Of a DNA stretch of 64,000 bases, positions 16,682-25,895 are shown piece by piece (the first letter of the stretch is position 1; each line of letters starts with the position of its first letter). The stretch is from Marinobacterium sp. Its GTDB lineage: Bacteria > Pseudomonadota > Gammaproteobacteria > Pseudomonadales > Balneatricaceae. The position numbers were made by a program, and so were the translations under genes. The DNA lies in assembly GCA_025800125.1 (NCBI GenBank), contig JAOXSF010000095.1:1-64000 (forward strand), given 5' to 3'. The notes beneath the pieces are model-generated. The model had not been told where the DNA came from. It made no database searches and saw only the letters and a list, made by a program, of their open reading frames with translations.

Positions 16682-17239
16682 ATGAAAAAACTGCTTTGTG
16701 GTGCGCTGGTCAGCGCTGCACTGTTAACTCTGGCGGGTTGTCAGAGCAATGAAGTGAAAACGGCGGCGGCCCCAGCCCCTCAACTGAATAACCAGGACCT
16801 GTACGAAGTGTCCCATGAGGGTCGTCATTATGTATTTGATGACTATGCAACGTACAAAAGCTTCCTGGAAGTAGGTGAAACGGCGTACCGCAAGGTATAT
16901 ATCGGTGGTGGCCCACACGGTGAAACGCTGGTGTTTGGTTTGCGTGGTAAAGATAAGAAGAAAGCAGAAGGCATTGCGGGTATCGACATGTACCAGGGCA
17001 AGCTGGCGGCGGCTGCAGGCTTCTACGGTGAGATGCGTGGAGAAGATGGGCGCCTGTATGTATTCAGCACTCTGGAAGATATGAAAGCAGTACGTGAAAC
17101 CGGTGAAGCGGCTTACCGCTTTACTCAGATTGGTGCAGGCCCGGATGGCCAGACCGTGGTTTTTGTACTGAACAAGAGTAATAAAAAGAAACGCCCGGAC
17201 GCGCTGATGGCGCAGTTTAAAGAGGTGAATGGGCTCTGA
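16682..17239 (+). CDS. Lipoprotein with two internal repeats
   Basis: A 185-residue protein with a lipoprotein signal (Leu-Thr-Leu-Ala-Gly-Cys). Two similar modules of about 45 residues follow: Tyr-Val-Phe ... Phe-Leu-Glu-Val-Gly-Glu-Thr-Ala-Tyr-Arg ... Ile-Gly-Gly-Gly-Pro-His-Gly-Glu-Thr-Leu-Val-Phe, and Tyr-Val-Phe ... Val-Arg-Glu-Thr-Gly-Glu-Ala-Ala-Tyr-Arg ... Ile-Gly-Ala-Gly-Pro-Asp-Gly-Gln-Thr-Val-Val-Phe. ATG at 16682 is preferred over the upstream GTG because GTGAGG lies six bases ahead of it. Likely anchored in the outer membrane. Function unknown. Confidence 0.8.
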   Translation: MKKLLCGALVSAALLTLAGCQSNEVKTAAAPAPQLNNQDLYEVSHEGRHYVFDDYATYKSFLEVGETAYRKVYIGGGPHGETLVFGLRGKDKKKAEGIAGIDMYQGKLAAAAGFYGEMRGEDGRLYVFSTLEDMKAVRETGEAAYRFTQIGAGPDGQTVVFVLNKSNKKKRPDALMAQFKEVNGL

Positions 17240-17272
17240 TTTGATCAGTCCGGTACATGAGTAAGAGGAAAC

Positions 17273-17304
17273 AAAACGGGGTGCCAGTTGGCACCCCGTT
17301 TTTT
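17273..17304. terminator. Bidirectional terminator between the lipoprotein gene and htpX
   Basis: GGGGTGCC and its complement flank a 4-base loop, with AAAA before and TTTTTT after, so it can serve both convergent genes. Confidence 0.85.
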
Positions 17305-17333
17305 ATTGCTGATTGTTGATAATCAGCGTGTGA

Positions 17334-18233
17334 TTAACGCATACGGCTCAGTGCTTCAATACGCTCATCCAGTGGCGGGTGGCTGGAGAAGTATTCCATA
17401 AAGCCGGTTTTCTTCTGGCTACGAATACCGAAAGCTGTCAGGGAACCCTGCAACTGATCTGGCATTTCGTATTCTGCCTTCAGGCGTTGCAGTGCGCCAA
17501 TCATCGCGTGATTGCTGGAAAGCTGCGCACCAGTTTCGTCGGCGCGAAACTCACGGCGGCGGGAGAACCAGGCAACAACCATGGATGCCAGTACACCAAA
17601 CAGCAGTTCAAAAACGATGGTGGTGATGAAGTAGCCCAGGCCCGGGCCGCTTGCTTCTTCCGACTCTTCATCATCGCTGCTCAGGAAGCTGTCAACAGCC
17701 ATCGCTGCCAGACGGGCGAAGAACATTACAAAGGTGTTTACCACACCCTGTACCAGTGCCAGTGTCACCATATCGCCATTGGCAACATGGCCAATCTCGT
17801 GAGCCAGTACGGCACGGATTTCATCCTGGCGGAAACGCTCCAGCAGGCCGGTGCTGACGGCAACCAGTGCATCGTTTTTGTTCCAGCCGGTGGCGAAAGC
17901 GTTGGCTTCATGGGCAGGGAAGATGCCTACCTGTGGCATTTTGATGCCCGCTTCACGGGACAGTTCGGCAACGGTGTCCAGCAGCCACTGCTCTTCAGCG
18001 CTACCTGGTTGTTCGATGATCTCTGTTCCGGTGCCACTTTTCGCCATGAATTTGGACATGAACAGCGAAATAAAGGAGCCAACAAAGCCAAAGACAGCAC
18101 AGAAAATCAGCAGGCTGGTGTAGTTGACACCCGCACCAGACAGGTAATGCTCAACCCCCAGCAGCTTCAGCGTAATACTGGCAACCACCAGTACCGCCAG
18201 GTTGGTTAGCAGAAAAAGTCCTATTCGCATCAT
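17334..18233 (-). CDS. htpX: HtpX membrane zinc protease
   Basis: A 299-residue M48B protease of the inner membrane that degrades damaged or misfolded membrane proteins together with FtsH. Membrane helices at about 4-24 and 38-60 precede the zinc site His-Glu-Ile-Gly-His (145-149). Further helices lie at about 155-175 and 195-220, and the third zinc ligand is in Arg-Arg-Glu-Phe-Arg-Ala-Asp-Glu. The N-terminus Met-Met-Arg-Ile matches E. coli HtpX. Monocistronic, with a terminator at 17273. Confidence 0.95.
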   Translation of the reverse strand: MMRIGLFLLTNLAVLVVASITLKLLGVEHYLSGAGVNYTSLLIFCAVFGFVGSFISLFMSKFMAKSGTGTEIIEQPGSAEEQWLLDTVAELSREAGIKMPQVGIFPAHEANAFATGWNKNDALVAVSTGLLERFRQDEIRAVLAHEIGHVANGDMVTLALVQGVVNTFVMFFARLAAMAVDSFLSSDDEESEEASGPGLGYFITTIVFELLFGVLASMVVAWFSRRREFRADETGAQLSSNHAMIGALQRLKAEYEMPDQLQGSLTAFGIRSQKKTGFMEYFSSHPPLDERIEALSRMR

Positions 18234-18478
18234 AATATGTTCACCTCACTGAACATTTGAGTTATACCGCATGGGTGCTGCAATCGCAGGCCCGGCAGGC
18301 TGATACGGTGGTGACAGGGGTATCAGTTCGCGCTGGAAACTGCGAAAATGTCCCTCAGCCTCTGCCGGTGCAGCCTGGTTTTACCAGCTGGCCATTCTGG
18401 CAGCTTCCTGCCTGAAATAAACGCAGAAAAAGAAGATTTAATCGTTCGGTTTTTTCGATTGTTTCGGGTTTATTATAC

Positions 18479-18498
18479 GTTAATGGTTGATCATTAAC
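18479..18498. repeat. Inverted repeat in the htpX/methyltransferase gap
   Basis: GTTAATG and CATTAAC are separated by six bases, 40 bp before the methyltransferase start and just after a TATTAT sequence. It may be an operator. The rest of 18234-18538 shows no gene. Confidence 0.35.
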
Positions 18499-18538
18499 GG
18501 CGACGCTGATCATTTCCGTTTAACAGGTTATATGTCCG

Positions 18539-19444
18539 ATGCAGGTAGTATTTGAAAGTGTTTCTCAGCAACTGAGCCAGGCAGCCGGTGATGTCCGTCG
18601 CCTGTTTCATGGCCGTGGCCACTGCTATGAAGGTTTTGAACATCTGGTGATTGACTGGTTTGCACCTGTTGCTGTGGTACGGCTGTACCGGGCGGCAGAG
18701 CCGCAATGGCTGGAGGCACTGTTTGAAGGGTTACGCCAGTTTGAGCAGGTTGAGGCACTGGTGTTTCAACAGCGGGCACGGGGCCAGGAAGCGGTTAATG
18801 AGGTGGTCTGGGGAGAGGTTGCGGCTGAACAGGTGGCAACGGAACTGGGATTAAACTACCAGGTCAAACCGCAGAAGAATCAGAACAGCGGTCTTTTTCT
18901 GGATATGCGCAATGGCCGTCAGTGGGTACGCGAGCATGCCAATGGTTTGCGGGTGCTGAACCTGTTTTCTTACACCTGTAGCTTTTCTGTAGCGGCTCTG
19001 GCTGGTGGTGCCGAGCATGTGGTTAATGTTGATATGGCTCGCAATATGCTTAATGTTGGCCGTGAAAACCATCGTTTAAATACAATGGATGCCAGCCAGG
19101 TAACTTACCTGGGGTACGATATTTTTCGTTCCTGGAAGCGAATTCGTCAGCTAGGCCCTTATGGTGTTGTGGTAATTGACCCGCCCAGCTTCCAGCCTGG
19201 CAGCTTTATTGCTGAGAAAGATTATCGCCGGGTAGTGCGGCGTTTACCTGAACTGGTAGAGGTGGGTGGTACTGTGGTTGCCTGTCATAATGACCCGGCA
19301 ACTGGCACCGCGTTTATTATTGAGTTGATGCAGCAGGAGTGTCCGGGGTTTCGGTTTGAAGGCCGTCTGGCTAATCCGGAGGATTTCCCCGAACAGGAGC
19401 CGGAAAAGGGATTGAAGGTGATGCTGTTTAAGAGGGAGTTGTAG
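18539..19444 (+). CDS. Class I SAM methyltransferase, RlmI-like without PUA domain
   Basis: A 301-residue methyltransferase related to the RlmI family (23S rRNA m5C). It has the SAM-binding motif Val-Leu-Asn-Leu-Phe-Ser-Tyr-Thr-Cys-Ser-Phe-Ser near residue 139 and the Asp-Pro-Pro-Ser-Phe motif near residue 217. The N-terminal PUA domain of E. coli RlmI is absent; the first 100 residues instead resemble the middle domain of that family. The exonuclease gene overlaps its stop codon by one base, so the two form an operon. Confidence 0.85.
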   Translation: MQVVFESVSQQLSQAAGDVRRLFHGRGHCYEGFEHLVIDWFAPVAVVRLYRAAEPQWLEALFEGLRQFEQVEALVFQQRARGQEAVNEVVWGEVAAEQVATELGLNYQVKPQKNQNSGLFLDMRNGRQWVREHANGLRVLNLFSYTCSFSVAALAGGAEHVVNVDMARNMLNVGRENHRLNTMDASQVTYLGYDIFRSWKRIRQLGPYGVVVIDPPSFQPGSFIAEKDYRRVVRRLPELVEVGGTVVACHNDPATGTAFIIELMQQECPGFRFEGRLANPEDFPEQEPEKGLKVMLFKREL

Positions 19445-19953
19445 TGGACCTTATCTGTATTGATTTTGAGGCCAGTGGACTGGGGCCTCGCTCCTATCCG
19501 ATTGAGGTGGCCTGGAAGGATGCCAGTAGTGGTCGCCAGGATGCGTTTCTGATTAATCCGCAATCTGTCAAAGGCTGGGACTGGTGGGACGAATTTGCTG
19601 AAGAACTGCATGGTATTGACCACCAGATGCTGGCGCATCAGGGCATCAGTGTAATTGACGCAGCGCGACGCCTGAATCAGGCGTTGACTGGCCGTATCGT
19701 TATCAGTGATGCCTGGGAGTTTGATCGTTTCTGGATGACGCGGTTGTTTGAAGCGGCAGGTGTTGCCCCTGAGTTTGAGCTAACCGGGCTGGAGTCGTTA
19801 CTCAGTGATTCACAATTGGTGCAATATCGCTTTATTGCACGCAGCCAGATGCGCCGGCACCGAGCCGCCAATGATGTAGAAGATCAGCTGGCAGCCATTG
19901 ATGTAGTACGCCAGAGCTGCGAAACCGTCGACCCTTCATCAGGGGATGTTTGA
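19444..19953 (+). CDS. DnaQ-like 3'-5' exonuclease
   Basis: A 169-residue DEDDh exonuclease. Exo I is Ile-Asp-Phe-Glu-Ala-Ser-Gly at residues 5-11, Exo II is around Ile-Ser-Asp-Ala-Trp-Glu-Phe-Asp near residue 89, and Exo III is His-Arg-Ala-Ala-Asn-Asp-Val near residue 138. The GTG start overlaps the methyltransferase TAG by one base. It may act in DNA or RNA trimming; the substrate cannot be read from the sequence. Confidence 0.82.
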   Translation: MDLICIDFEASGLGPRSYPIEVAWKDASSGRQDAFLINPQSVKGWDWWDEFAEELHGIDHQMLAHQGISVIDAARRLNQALTGRIVISDAWEFDRFWMTRLFEAAGVAPEFELTGLESLLSDSQLVQYRFIARSQMRRHRAANDVEDQLAAIDVVRQSCETVDPSSGDV

Positions 19954-19973
19954 TATTGTAGCTGTAGCTGTAG

Positions 19974-19998
19974 AGAGGGCATATTGCCCTCTTTTTTG
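19974..19998 (+). terminator. Terminator of the methyltransferase-exonuclease operon
   Basis: AGAGGGC and GCCCTCT flank a short AT loop and end in TTTTTT. Confidence 0.85.
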
Positions 19999-20046
19999 TT
20001 ATACAGGAAATATTTGAAGCCAGCCCTGTAAATTAATGTGAAAAGT

Positions 20047-20182
20047 TGTAAACAGATACTTTTGTTTATATTTACATTGCCTGATCTTTATTTACAGTGT
20101 TCCTCCCAATGCCTTAATTAATTCTGACAACCCGCATGAGGTATCTGTAAATGTAAATATGGTTTGTTTACATTGTTATACA
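20047..20182. promoter_or_regulatory. Repeated TTTACA/TGTAAA sites upstream of the TRAP genes
   Basis: The 442 bp gap before dctP holds TTTACATTG at 20071 and 20167, TTTACAGTG at 20091, TATACATAG at 20177, and TGTAAA at 20047, 20146 and 20152. Like-oriented copies are 20 or 10 bp apart, which places them on one face of the helix. TTTACATTG also occurs in the repeat array upstream of the TorR-like regulator at 30053. Regulator binding is inferred. Confidence 0.5.
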
Positions 20183-20395
20183 TAGTTGGCGTATCACTAA
20201 ATCAGTATAAATTTGCACTGCTGGAACTCTGTCTGATCCCGGGTTATAAAAATGACAGACGAGGCTGTTAACAGCTATTTATCAGAAAGTCTGTTTTTAG
20301 GTTACTTGGGCTATTTCTCGATAAATCTGTTGCATGCCTGCGTCCGCGACGATAACAATAACCAGCCCTGCTATTCAGGGTGCGCGGAGTTAATA

Positions 20396-21382
20396 ATGAT
20401 CAAAGCAAAAAATATGATGGCGGCCAGCTTGCTGGCTGGTCTGGCTTGCAGCGCAAGCGTGCAGGCAACAACCCTGCGTATTGCGACCACCCATGCCCCG
20501 GACCAGTACGCAACTCAGGTGATCAAGCAGATCAAGAAAGACCTGGAAAACGCAGGTGTTGATCTGAAAGTAAAGTTGTACACCTCTGGCCAGCTGGGTT
20601 CCGGTGAGCAATTGATGGGTGAAGCGGCACGGGGCTCAATTGATATTGTGCATGCGTTTGTTTATAGCCACAAAGACCCGATTCTTGAAATTAATTCCTT
20701 GCCATATCTGGTTTCCAGCTATGACCAGATGGCTAAAGCATTCTCGCCAGGCTCAGGCTTCTACAACCTGTTTGAGCAGCGCATGGACGGTGTTGGTCTG
20801 AAATTGCTGGGTATTACGGGTGAAGGTTTTATCGGAGTTATGTCTTCTTCCATGCCGGAAAACTACACCGGCACTGGTGCCAAAGGGCAGAACATACGGG
20901 TATGGAGTGCTCAAGCGGCTAAACTGGCAACTCAGGATATGGGCTATAACACCACCACAATTGACTGGGGCGACGCTTTCCCGGCGATTCAGCAGGGGGT
21001 GGTTGATGGCATGATTGGTGCGACACCGGAAGCGACATACACCACATTCCGTGAAGCTGTGAACCACTATGTGCCTTATAACGCCTTTGTAGAAAATACC
21101 GCTTACTATGCCAGTAAGAAAAGCTGGAATCGTAAACTCAATGATGCTCAGCGTAAGGTTATTGCTGAAACGTTCGCAGCAGCGGCCGCAAAGTTTGTTG
21201 ACTGGAGCCGTAAGAATGATGCAGCGTATCTGAAAAAGCTGGAGCAGAAAGGGGTGAAAATATTACCACTTAGTGATGAGCAGCGTGATGCTATCGCCCG
21301 TGATATTCGCAGTAAAACCTGGCCAAAACTGGAAAAGCGTCTGGGCAAAGACGTGCTTGAATCCATCGCTGCTGACCTCTGA
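20396..21382 (+). CDS. TRAP transporter substrate-binding protein, DctP family
   Basis: A 328-residue periplasmic protein with a Sec signal peptide (cleavage near Val-Gln-Ala, residue 25). The mature part opens with Leu-Arg-Ile-Ala-Thr-Thr-His-Ala-Pro and carries the DctP-family Tyr-Thr-Ser-Gly-Gln-Leu-Gly segment, Arg-Val-Trp-Ser and the Gly-Val-Val-Asp-Gly-Met-Ile-Gly region near residue 200. It delivers a carboxylate-type substrate to DctQM; the substrate is unknown. The ATG at 20396 is chosen because GGAG lies upstream and a clean signal peptide results. First gene of a dctPQM operon. Confidence 0.92.
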   Translation: MIKAKNMMAASLLAGLACSASVQATTLRIATTHAPDQYATQVIKQIKKDLENAGVDLKVKLYTSGQLGSGEQLMGEAARGSIDIVHAFVYSHKDPILEINSLPYLVSSYDQMAKAFSPGSGFYNLFEQRMDGVGLKLLGITGEGFIGVMSSSMPENYTGTGAKGQNIRVWSAQAAKLATQDMGYNTTTIDWGDAFPAIQQGVVDGMIGATPEATYTTFREAVNHYVPYNAFVENTAYYASKKSWNRKLNDAQRKVIAETFAAAAAKFVDWSRKNDAAYLKKLEQKGVKILPLSDEQRDAIARDIRSKTWPKLEKRLGKDVLESIAADL

Positions 21383-21457
21383 TTAACTGATATTATCTAT
21401 ATGCCTGCCTGTATATAAAAATGGGCAGGCATACAGGTATTTAAGAGGTCTTTATAC

Positions 21458-22006
21458 ATGCACCTTAATATACCGTCTTCGCTGGCAAAGCTGGTGAATA
21501 TATTGCTGGAAGCCAAACGCTATATACTGGCAGCTTCCAGTCTGATTCTGGCATTTGTTTTTTTCTTCGTTGTTATTCTGCGTTATCTGTTTGAAGCTGA
21601 TCTTTTTGCGTATGAAGAATGGGTGCTGATGATTGCATTCTGGCTCTACTTTCTTGGTGGGGCTATGGGCAGCTATGAAAATACCCATGTCAAAGCGGAT
21701 TTCCTGCTGTCGATGATAGATAACATCCGTACCCGCTGGCTGGTGGTGAATTTTACCCTGCTAATTGAAGTGCTGATTGGTTGTGTATTGAGCTGGTGGG
21801 GGTGGCTGATGCTGGCAGAAGAACTGGATGCCTATCCGCAGTGGCAGACTACCACCGGGCTGGAGCTGCCGTTCATGATTCCAAAACTGGGTATTTTTCT
21901 GGGCTTTGTCTTGATGACTTTCTACACCCTGCTGCATCTGTACAGTGGCTTGCGTGATGGCCCCAGTGAAGCCTGGGATAATGACGAAGCACCGCCCCAC
22001 CTCTGA
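21458..22006 (+). CDS. TRAP transporter small permease, DctQ
   Basis: A 182-residue inner-membrane protein with four hydrophobic helices (about 22-44, 52-70, 92-112, 135-155). It has the DctQ-type Glu-Glu-Trp near residue 53 and His-Val-Lys-Ala-Asp segment near residue 77. It pairs with DctM to form the sodium-driven translocator. It sits 75 bp after dctP and 13 bp before dctM. Confidence 0.93.
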   Translation: MHLNIPSSLAKLVNILLEAKRYILAASSLILAFVFFFVVILRYLFEADLFAYEEWVLMIAFWLYFLGGAMGSYENTHVKADFLLSMIDNIRTRWLVVNFTLLIEVLIGCVLSWWGWLMLAEELDAYPQWQTTTGLELPFMIPKLGIFLGFVLMTFYTLLHLYSGLRDGPSEAWDNDEAPPHL

Positions 22007-22019
22007 TTGAGATTCCGTT

Positions 22020-23309
22020 ATGCTGATTCTGTTGACGTTGCTGGTGATCTGCGTTGCGCTGATTGCCGGTATTCCGGTGCCGTTCGCTTTCGGGCTGGCG
22101 CTGATCTATATGTCGCTGACCGGAGATCATGATCCGGCTGGCTTTCTGACTTCTGGCCACTGGCGGATGAACGTACTGGTGCTGCTGGCGATTCCACTGT
22201 TTATCATGGCTGGCACCATTATGGAGCGTGGCCGTATTGCTCAGCCTCTGGTTGAGCTGGCAGAACTGTTTGTTGGCCGCTTCAAGGGGGGAATCGCCTA
22301 TGCAGCGGTGGGTGCCAGTGCTATTTTCGGTTCTATTGCCGGGAGTGCAACCGCAACGCTGACCTGCATAGGTAGCATCATGATGCCGCAGCTGCGTAAG
22401 GCCAATTATCCAGAAGGGCTATCTGCTGCACTGATTACCAATGCCGCCCCACTTGGGTTGCTTATTCCGCCCAGTGCTATTCAGATTATCTATGCCTGGG
22501 TTACCCGCCAGTCGGTGCTAAAATGCTTCCTGGCCACAATTGTACCGGGCCTTATTCTGGTGACGCTGCTATGTATTGTGAACTACATAATGTTGCGCAA
22601 GTACAACGATATAAAAGTGTTGCCTCCGTCGGATGATTTTAAGGGTGATGTGGTACGTAAGGGGCGTTTTGCGCTGCCCGCGCTGTTCATGCCATTTATG
22701 ATTTTGGGTGGTATCTACGGTGGTATTATGACACCGACAGAAGCGGCGGGTATTGCTGTGGTTTATGCCATTCCGGTCGGCTTTTTTATCTACAAAGGTT
22801 TGAATAAAGATAATTTCCGTGAAGCGCTGGTGCAGTCGGCTACCACCACAGGTGTGGTGATGGTGATGTTCTTTATGGTGATGATCGTTAGCCGTCTGTT
22901 TATCTTTGAAGATATTCCAGGTATGGCTCAGGAGCTGATCTTCTCAGTATCGGAAAACCCGATTGTGGTACTGATTATGATTAATCTGGTGATGATTCTG
23001 ATTGGTATGCTGATGGATGATGTCAGTGGCGTATTGCTGGCATCTCCGTTGCTGTTCCCGATCGTTGTTGAACTGGGTGTAGACCCGATTCAGTTTGCTG
23101 CCATTGTGGGAGTAAATCTGGGTATGGGTAACATTACACCGCCGACGGCACCTTTGTTGTACCTGGGTTCTCGTGTAACCAATGTTCGGGTCAGTGCGAT
23201 GCTTAAACCGACACTGATTATGATCCTGTTTGCCTGGATTCCAACTCTGCTGATTACCACCTATGTGCCACAGGTGTCACTGTTCCTGCCTGAGTTACTG
23301 TTGGGCTGA
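22020..23309 (+). CDS. TRAP transporter large permease, DctM
   Basis: A 429-residue polytopic membrane protein of about 11-12 helices. Family signatures include Gly-Ser-Ile-Ala-Gly-Ser-Ala-Thr-Ala-Thr near residue 103, Pro-Pro-Ser near residue 149, Thr-Pro-Thr-Glu-Ala-Ala near residue 239 and Asn-Leu-Gly-Met-Gly-Asn-Ile-Thr-Pro-Pro near residue 367. It moves the substrate handed over by DctP with sodium coupling. Last gene of the operon, followed by a strong terminator. Confidence 0.95.
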   Translation: MLILLTLLVICVALIAGIPVPFAFGLALIYMSLTGDHDPAGFLTSGHWRMNVLVLLAIPLFIMAGTIMERGRIAQPLVELAELFVGRFKGGIAYAAVGASAIFGSIAGSATATLTCIGSIMMPQLRKANYPEGLSAALITNAAPLGLLIPPSAIQIIYAWVTRQSVLKCFLATIVPGLILVTLLCIVNYIMLRKYNDIKVLPPSDDFKGDVVRKGRFALPALFMPFMILGGIYGGIMTPTEAAGIAVVYAIPVGFFIYKGLNKDNFREALVQSATTTGVVMVMFFMVMIVSRLFIFEDIPGMAQELIFSVSENPIVVLIMINLVMILIGMLMDDVSGVLLASPLLFPIVVELGVDPIQFAAIVGVNLGMGNITPPTAPLLYLGSRVTNVRVSAMLKPTLIMILFAWIPTLLITTYVPQVSLFLPELLLG

Positions 23310-23329
23310 TACGAAAGCATGCCTGGTAG

Positions 23330-23372
23330 AAAGAAAACCCCATCAGGTCGTTATCTGATGGGGTTTTCTTTT
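23330..23372. terminator. Bidirectional terminator between dctM and the M48 gene
   Basis: AAAACCCCATCAG and its complement flank an 8-base loop, with AAAG before and TTTTCTTTT after; it serves both convergent units. Confidence 0.88.
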
Positions 23373-23419
23373 ACAGTGAAGGCAGGGGAAGGCTGGAGAT
23401 GTGAAAATATTGGTGATGC

Positions 23420-24511
23420 TTATTGGTGGCTGGCCTGTTCCCGTATTCTCGCCAGCCGTTTCTCTGTTGCCGGATGTGTGGACAGATAATCGCTGTTGTC
23501 CTCTTCATGATTCTCTCCATCCGTCTGTGTAATAATCTCCAGTGCTTCTGCCAGTGGTAACGGGCTTTTTTGCTGTTTTTGCAAAGCAGAAACAGCAAAC
23601 TGGTCAGCTTCATGTTCTGCCTGGCGGGAATAATGCTGGTGCATCAGGAAAACTGGCAGGCCTGCAATCAGCTCTTCTGACAGAGTCATGTCGTTGCCTA
23701 GTGCAGCCAGAATGATCAGTGACAGAGAAGCGTTATGTATCACCCGCTGCATACTGTGGCGGTGATAGATATGGCCGATTTCATGCAGTAATACGGCATC
23801 CAGCTGCGCTGCATTGAGTACACGCGCCAGTGCATCCGTTACCACTATATCACCGGAAGGCAGAGCAAAGGCATTTGCCATGTCCGGTTGACCTGCCAGC
23901 TGCCGGAAGTGCAGTTCGTATCCCTGATCATCGTTAAACAGTGGTGCAATCTCATGCCTGAAACGGTGACGAATCTTTTGCTGCTGGCTTTGTGATAGTG
24001 CAGAGGGTGCCAGGAACAGATGATCCAGTGAGTCAAGTGTGTTTTTACCAACCGTTTCGGCCACGGCTACCGGGAGTCTGTCTGCAACCCAGCTGCTGGC
24101 CCAGGGAAGCCCCCAGCGTAGCAGGGCTGTACTGAAAGCGATTACAAACAACAGTGAAAAGGCGATCATCCGCGTATTTGATTCCAGGTGATGGAAATAG
24201 CGGCTGGCTTTGGAATGCTGTGTGTTGCTGGATTCTGATAACCAGTCATCTATTGCCTGATTATCGGCCGTCTGGAACAGACTGTTGTCCGGCAGGCGTA
24301 TTTTTCGCGGAATGTTGCCGACTCTGTCGCTGAAGTGCAGCTGCTGGCTATTGCCCTGCTGGCAGGGTTGCGTCTCGGCGTGTAACTGGAAGGCGTGTTG
24401 ACCGAGCACCAGCTCAGCCCGAAATCGGGCTGAGCTGGTTGCTGGGTACCATTCACCGGTGACTTTGAGCTCCGTTGCGCTGGTATCAGAGTCAGGTGCA
24501 GGTGTGTTCAC
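23420..24511 (-). CDS. M48 family zinc metalloprotease, membrane anchored
   Basis: A 363-residue protein. The N-terminal 100 residues are cytosolic-like and unassigned. A membrane helix lies at about 113-131. The M48 peptidase domain spans about 180-360, with zinc site Leu-Leu-His-Glu-Ile-Gly-His near residue 243 and the downstream Glu ligand in Glu-His-Glu-Ala-Asp. Its start overlaps the end of the DUF898 gene by four bases, so the two are translationally coupled. It probably processes or degrades envelope proteins; HtpX (17334) is a distinct relative in the same window. Confidence 0.88.
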   Translation of the reverse strand: MNTPAPDSDTSATELKVTGEWYPATSSARFRAELVLGQHAFQLHAETQPCQQGNSQQLHFSDRVGNIPRKIRLPDNSLFQTADNQAIDDWLSESSNTQHSKASRYFHHLESNTRMIAFSLLFVIAFSTALLRWGLPWASSWVADRLPVAVAETVGKNTLDSLDHLFLAPSALSQSQQQKIRHRFRHEIAPLFNDDQGYELHFRQLAGQPDMANAFALPSGDIVVTDALARVLNAAQLDAVLLHEIGHIYHRHSMQRVIHNASLSLIILAALGNDMTLSEELIAGLPVFLMHQHYSRQAEHEADQFAVSALQKQQKSPLPLAEALEIITQTDGENHEEDNSDYLSTHPATEKRLARIREQASHQ

Positions 24512-25773
24512 AGTGTCAGCCCCAGATCTGCATCCATATCAAAAGCTTCGCCCATTTCGTCGGACAGTGCTGATTGTTTCCGTTGCTGCTCAGTGACATA
24601 ACCCGCTAGTTCTTCACTGATTTCGACATTCAGTGAGTCAGCAGAATAGCGTGCCAGTCGTACTTTTACCCAGGGCCAGGCCAGGCCGAGTGTGAATATT
24701 ATCAGGAACAGGTTAACCAGTTGCAGGGTGAACAGGCGAGATGTTGTCAGGTTTGATTTGAAGCTCAATGTGTCATCCAGCTGTGTTTGATTCAGCGTGT
24801 AGTTACGAACGTTAACCTGAAGGTAAGCTTTGCTCCAGATACCAAACATGATGAAAGGTAAATATATCAGTAGCAGCAAGGGGCCCAGTGCCAGCAGGCT
24901 GCCTGGTCTGGACTGTATATCGGCAAAAGTTGCAGCATTTAAAGCGCCTGATATAGCTGCAATGGCGGCCACTGATATTGAGATAATAATCAACCATACG
25001 ATGCTCCAGCCTATCAGTTTCAGGTAGGTCACATAGAAAAAAGAAGGTTTTATCTCTGCCCTGAATTCACCCTGACCAAAGTTGGAGCCATTAATGTAGT
25101 AGTAATAAAACATTGCCTGAACATAAGGTATCATCAGGCAGATGCTAAGCAGCCCCAGAGAAACTAAAATACCAGCAATGCTTGAGTTGACGCCAGTTTT
25201 GGATAATCCAAAACCTGCCATGCCCAGTACGAATGCGGGAATGATTGGTAAAATCAACAGGTATTTATAAGCTTTTCCAAGATTGCCATGGAAAGAGAAC
25301 GGTACATTGCGGTAACTGCTGACCTTGGCATTAAAGCGCAGAGCACTCCAGATAATAAAAGGTGCTGCCAGTATAAGTAACACCGTAGTAATAATCCCCA
25401 TCGCAGGGTGTATCTCGTTCAGCAGCATAACAATAATCAGGGCTGCGAAAGCAATAATACGCCCTTTAAGAATCTGTATGGGTTTTGCGTGGTACTCAAA
25501 GTTTGAGTTATCAAGAAAGGTGTTGCCATAGAAATAACGTTTGGTTCTTACTTTAGCCCATGCTGAGTATATTCCTAGTGTGACTATGGAAAGCAGGATA
25601 TTAACAATCCATATTCTAAAGTATTCGAAACCATTACCAGAAAACTGGAAATTACTTTGGCAGCGGGGTGCCTCAGCCAGACTATCTGTAATAGAGGAAT
25701 CCGGGGTAGAATGATTTTGGGTAAAACGATCCTTGCTCATGCTATCTGTAGCTGATTCAGTTATATCCGACAC
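24508..25773 (-). CDS. DUF898 (YjgN-like) membrane protein
   Basis: A 421-residue protein with about eight membrane helices. After a charged N-terminal tail, the Phe-Gln-Phe-Ser-Gly-Asn-Gly-x-Glu-Tyr-Phe segment and Thr-Leu-Gly-Ile-Tyr-Ser-Ala-Trp-Ala-Lys-Val-Arg-Thr repeat of the DUF898/YjgN family is seen, and a second half repeats it (Thr-Leu-Gly-Leu-Ala-Trp-Pro-Trp-Val-Lys-Val-Arg). Start chosen as GTG at 25773, eight bases after GGAGG; other starts lack a ribosome site. Function unknown; pairing with an M48 protease is a recurring arrangement in my recollection. Confidence 0.85.
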   Translation of the reverse strand: MSDITESATDSMSKDRFTQNHSTPDSSITDSLAEAPRCQSNFQFSGNGFEYFRIWIVNILLSIVTLGIYSAWAKVRTKRYFYGNTFLDNSNFEYHAKPIQILKGRIIAFAALIIVMLLNEIHPAMGIITTVLLILAAPFIIWSALRFNAKVSSYRNVPFSFHGNLGKAYKYLLILPIIPAFVLGMAGFGLSKTGVNSSIAGILVSLGLLSICLMIPYVQAMFYYYYINGSNFGQGEFRAEIKPSFFYVTYLKLIGWSIVWLIIISISVAAIAAISGALNAATFADIQSRPGSLLALGPLLLLIYLPFIMFGIWSKAYLQVNVRNYTLNQTQLDDTLSFKSNLTTSRLFTLQLVNLFLIIFTLGLAWPWVKVRLARYSADSLNVEISEELAGYVTEQQRKQSALSDEMGEAFDMDADLGLTL

Positions 25774-25895
25774 TTGTGCACCCTCCTGTGCGTATTGTAA
25801 AGCCAATCTATTTGCCCCGACACGGGGCAGCTATTATCCATTAAGATGAAAATAGTAAGTCTATCAAAAAAGATAGTTTTACAGAGCTGAACCTC

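Noticed and set aside
20252-20395. N-terminal extension of the DctP protein
   Set aside because: The extra 48 codons lack a ribosome site and would bury the signal peptide; the ATG at 20396 has GGAG and gives a normal precursor.
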